A DNA stretch of 8,379 nucleotides from Burkholderiales bacterium (GTDB lineage Bacteria > Pseudomonadota > Gammaproteobacteria > Burkholderiales > Burkholderiaceae_D): assembly GCA_005800405.1 (NCBI GenBank), contig SYFN01000237.1, positions 1 to 8,379 of the forward strand, in the 5' to 3' direction. Under the pieces are notes generated by a model. That model saw nothing but the letters and a program-made list of their open reading frames with translations, did no database searches and was not told the origin of the DNA. The first letter of the stretch is position 1; each line of letters begins with the position of its first letter. Of the stretch, positions 6,403 to 8,379 are shown piece by piece. The position numbers and the translations under genes were made by a program.

Positions 6403-7539
6403 TCAATATTTTTGATAAAAAAATTGCCATCCTGAATTTTTGTCTTCTTTTAAATAGTTTTGCAGCCATTGGATGCTGCGCATAGAGCGTCCGCAAACGA
6501 AGATCCACAGCACCGTGAGCGGTTGCATCACCATCTGCATGATCGAAGGGTAGACGATCAAACGATAAAGGCGCTTTGGTACAGCAAGTAACTGATGCTT
6601 GTACTGGTAACGACCCCACAGCAGGTGACACTGTTGCCCTCCCTGACGAATACAGTCGCTGATGGACCATAAACATGTCAGCAATCCCAGACGGTAAACA
6701 CTCATCGCAGGATCGCTTGCCGACAAGAGCATCACATAGCTGTCTCCAATACGACAGAAAAACGCACCCGCGCAAATGCGCCCGTTGACCTTTGCGACAC
6801 CGAACAAGCCACTCTCGGCCGCTATCGTTAGAAAATGCAGCGTTTCCGTTGCATCAATGGCCACCGTTTTTCCACGCGCAGTCATGCTCTCGCGCTTGAA
6901 GCCTTGCAGTATCAACACCAATTCACGCTGCTGCTCTACACTTAACTCATCGCAGGTATAGGTATTCCAGCTAAAGCAAGGAAAATCTCGTAGCAAACGA
7001 TTGCGATACCCGCGCAAACTTTGACGGGTTGATTTTCCCAGCATAGCCAGGTAGGCCTCAGTCGACGCGGGCAGTGTCAATACATAGTTCTCTGAAAAAG
7101 GATAAAACTGTGCAGGCAAGGAAGTCGGTGGCAGCGACAGGCTGACGGCATTGAAGGCAATGTGACGAAGACCGGAGAAGTTAGCAAAGACACTGGCTGC
7201 AAATGCATTGATCTGCAATGCATCAAGCGTGATGACTTCGCATAGCACGATTGCACGCTTTACCGCGATACGAAATAGCAGTACACCAACAACCTCGCCA
7301 CTGCGATACCCAACCCAAGTATTCGGTGGTATCTGCTCAGGATCACTCAACTGCAGATATCTCGGTGATGCATACAGGCTGCCATGCAGTCGGTCCAATG
7401 CCATCGCTGCAAAGTCAGGTACCGACTGCTTATAAATCTGACTGACGATGTCATTCCCAAGCGGCAGTACCTGCGACTCGATCGCTGCTGACGACCGTGA
7501 ATTCAGGGATGTGACAGATAACGGAAGGTGATTCGACAT
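6403..7539 (-). CDS. GNAT-fold acyltransferase, BioF2/FemAB-like (Acetyltransf_6 type)
   Basis: A 378-residue protein resembling the Acetyltransf_6 (PF13480) proteins, often found in polysaccharide or envelope loci, that transfer acyl or aminoacyl groups to unknown acceptors. Seen: a first GNAT-like half (about 28-160), the basic STRQSLRGYRNRLLRDF segment (170-186) typical of the linker, and a second half with LFGVAKVNGRICAGAFFCR (245-263) and LLWGRYQYKHQLLA (306-319), the latter matching the family's G-x-Y-x-Y-K ending. The C-terminus (320-378) is hydrophobic and basic and could touch the membrane. The ATG at 7539 has at best a weak AGGG site upstream. No glycosyltransferase or export genes are in the window, so the acceptor is unknown. 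Its 3' end lies in an AT-rich tract. Fold assignment fairly sure; function open. Confidence 0.75.
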   Translation of the reverse strand: MSNHLPLSVTSLNSRSSAAIESQVLPLGNDIVSQIYKQSVPDFAAMALDRLHGSLYASPRYLQLSDPEQIPPNTWVGYRSGEVVGVLLFRIAVKRAIVLCEVITLDALQINAFAASVFANFSGLRHIAFNAVSLSLPPTSLPAQFYPFSENYVLTLPASTEAYLAMLGKSTRQSLRGYRNRLLRDFPCFSWNTYTCDELSVEQQRELVLILQGFKRESMTARGKTVAIDATETLHFLTIAAESGLFGVAKVNGRICAGAFFCRIGDSYVMLLSASDPAMSVYRLGLLTCLWSISDCIRQGGQQCHLLWGRYQYKHQLLAVPKRLYRLIVYPSIMQMVMQPLTVLWIFVCGRSMRSIQWLQNYLKEDKNSGWQFFYQKY

Positions 7540-7808
7540 GGATAGCCCTGGCGATAAAGGAGCCCTGCTTGATCAAGGTCGAGCCTGACTCTTTCAGTCA
7601 ATAGAAATAAGTATCAACACGGACAATACGGCGCACATCCTCCGCATCGCCCGCAACGCTGACGCTGACAATAGTCTAACAAGACAAGTACCCGCTACGA
7701 TTATTTCGCGCGTCGATGCAAGAAGAATTGAGCGCCGCCAAGCAGAAACTCTGGACGACTGTGATGGCTCAACGGGCGCCACCAGCACATCGGCATCATC
7801 AACGCACA
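7540..7808. other. Intergenic region between the GNAT gene and the tRNA-like element
   Basis: This should hold the minus-strand GNAT promoter and any plus-strand promoter for the tRNA-like element and ABC gene. I see only a perfect 10-bp palindrome CTTGATCAAG (7568-7577) and a small hairpin TGACT-CTTTC-AGTCA (7586-7600), both just upstream of the GNAT start. A CTGACA at 7665-7670 resembles a -35 box but has no partner at the right distance. No gene is supported. Confidence 0.35.
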
Positions 7809-7880
7809 AGGGGAGTGTCCAGCGGGGACCGTCCGGTGTCCAAACCGGCTGACGTGGTTCGATTCCACGCTCCCCTGCCA
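7809..7880 (+). tRNA. tRNA-like element, tRNA-Trp-like but irregular
   Basis: A 72-nt cloverleaf can be drawn with every helix perfectly paired: acceptor AGGGGAG/CTCCCCT (7809-7815, 7870-7876), D-stem GTCC/GGAC (7817-7820, 7826-7829), anticodon stem CCGGT/ACCGG (7833-7837, 7844-7848) and T-stem CGTGG/CCACG (7853-7857, 7865-7869) with a normal 7-nt TTCGATT loop. G73 and CCA (7877-7880) follow. The A1-U72 pair, G73 and the CCGGT...TCCAAA anticodon arm resemble bacterial tRNA-Trp(CCA). The linkers do not fit: one base between acceptor and D-stem, a 5-nt D-loop, three bases before the anticodon stem and a 6-nt anticodon loop (8 nt if the last pair opens). It may be an unusual tRNA, a tRNA pseudogene, a sequence with indels, or a tRNA-like leader of the ABC gene 19 nt downstream. 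Isotype not certain. Confidence 0.55.
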
Positions 7881-7890
7881 CTTGCCGGCT

Positions 7891-7896
7891 GGGGAG
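7891..7896 (+). promoter_or_regulatory. Shine-Dalgarno site of the ABC ATPase gene
   Basis: GGGGAG sits 3 nt before the ATG at 7900, closer than the usual 5-9 nt. It is complementary to CTCCCC at 7870-7875 in the 3' acceptor strand of the tRNA-like element, so the site could be masked by a 6-bp GC-rich hairpin with a 15-nt loop when the cloverleaf is not formed. Confidence 0.45.
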
Positions 7897-7899
7897 TGC

Positions 7900-8379
7900 A
7901 TGCAACCGACCCGATCTCCGCGCGCCATTTTCTCTCAACGCGGCGTGGACAGGATTTACCCGATGGGCGAAGTCCGTGTCGACGCGCTGCACTCAATTAA
8001 TCTTGATTTGTATGAGGGTGAATTTCTTGTTTTACTGGGTGCTTCAGGCAGCGGCAAATCCAGCCTGCTCAATATTCTCGGCGGCTTGGACAAACCGACG
8101 CGCGGTTGCGTACGTTACCTGGACTGGGAATTGACAGAAGCCACCGATGAAGAGCTGACTCGATTTCGCCGCGAACATGTGGGCTTTGTGTTCCAGTTCT
8201 ACAACCTCATTCCCAGCCTCTCTGCGCTGGAAAACGTCGAGCTGGTTGCGGAGATCAGCACGGCACCCATGGAGGCGAGCGAAGCCTTGCGTCGTGTGGG
8301 ATTGAATGACCGCCTGTTTCACTTCCCGGCCCAACTCTCCGATGGCGCGCAGCAGCGCGTGGCCATTGCGCGCGCGATC
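7900..8379 (+). CDS. MacB/LolD-type ABC transporter ATPase, 3' end outside window
   Basis: The first 160 residues of a cytoplasmic ABC ATPase of the MacB/LolD/FtsE-like group, which drives MacB-fold or lipoprotein-type permeases in the inner membrane. Seen: [19 protein letters not shown] (15-33) as the first strand and its turn, Walker [10 protein letters not shown] (47-55), Q-loop VFQFYNL (Gln99), and the signature region [15 protein letters not shown] (146-160), where the window ends. Walker B is outside. The signature is LSDGA rather than LSGGE, with aspartate in place of a near-invariant glycine. I chose ATG 7900 over ATG 7963 because the later start would delete the first beta-strand. 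The gene starts 19 nt after the tRNA-like element. A permease gene probably follows. Substrate unknown. Confidence 0.88.
   Translation, partial: MQPTRSPRAIFSQRGVDRIYPMGEVRVDALHSINLDLYEGEFLVLLGASGSGKSSLLNILGGLDKPTRGCVRYLDWELTEATDEELTRFRREHVGFVFQFYNLIPSLSALENVELVAEISTAPMEASEALRRVGLNDRLFHFPAQLSDGAQQRVAIARAI

Noticed and set aside
6242..6415. Plus-strand 57-codon open frame with a hydrophobic middle
   Set aside because: No ribosome binding site, it overlaps the GNAT 3' end, and the hydrophobicity follows from the AT-rich bases. It contains the 6313-6346 stem-loop. No support as a gene.
6385..6420. AT-rich hairpin at the GNAT stop codon as an intrinsic terminator
   Set aside because: The stem is only five A/T-rich pairs (ATCAA/TTGAT) and includes the stop codon; too weak to call, though the AT-rich tract is real.
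7837..7845. Amber-suppressor tRNA explaining the phaC TAG
   Set aside because: The anticodon loop of the tRNA-like element reads TGTCCAAAC and offers no CUA, so it cannot be the suppressor.
7594..7992. Minus-strand open frame of 132 codons across the tRNA-like element
   Set aside because: Its [14 protein letters not shown] stretch is the kind of peptide obtained when the strand opposite a tRNA gene is translated. It overlaps the ABC gene start and resembles no protein family.
7716..8000. Plus-strand open frame of 94 codons entering the ABC gene in another frame
   Set aside because: The ABC ATPase in the neighbouring frame has clear motifs; this frame is low-complexity and spans the tRNA-like element.

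Overview
The window reads as part of a proteobacterial chromosome. A betaproteobacterium, perhaps Burkholderiales, is my best guess. The basis is protein style: a LivF with GRNGAGRTT in its Walker A loop, an acyl-CoA dehydrogenase leading a liv-type ABC operon, a class I PHA synthase and a DUF2721 protein. Base composition is moderately GC-rich and drops around the GNAT gene near 6300-7550. No phage, transposase, CRISPR or rRNA is visible.

Left part (1-2369, minus strand): a tight operon of an acyl-CoA dehydrogenase, a LivG-type ATPase and a LivF-type ATPase that leaves the left edge. Spacings are 12 bp and a one-base TGATG overlap. It probably imports a branched or aromatic carboxylate-type substrate and oxidises its CoA ester; the permease and binding-protein genes would lie beyond position 1.

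Middle part: a 404-bp divergent intergenic region (2370-2773) precedes a plus-strand DUF2721 membrane protein (2774-3235). That gene converges on, and overlaps by 10 bp, a minus-strand SAM-dependent methyltransferase (3226-4077). Upstream of the methyltransferase, also on the minus strand, lies a full-length class I polyhydroxyalkanoate synthase gene, phaC (4339-6135). It is cut by a single in-frame TAG at codon 150, with all catalytic residues and the reading frame otherwise intact. A GNAT/BioF2-like acyltransferase gene follows (6403-7539, minus strand).

Right part (plus strand): a 72-nt tRNA-like element (7809-7880) with an encoded CCA end, a perfect acceptor stem and a perfect T-arm. It has a tRNA-Trp-like anticodon stem, but the linker and loop lengths are irregular. 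It ends 19 nt before the start of a MacB/LolD-type ABC ATPase gene (7900 to the right edge). The 3' acceptor strand of the tRNA-like fold is complementary to that gene's Shine-Dalgarno sequence, so a folding switch is conceivable.

The observations most worth a second look are the amber codon in phaC, the tRNA-like element with its possible link to the ABC gene, and non-consensus motif residues in two of the three ABC ATPases. Every gene whose end is visible stops with TGA, so the only TAG in play is the one inside phaC.
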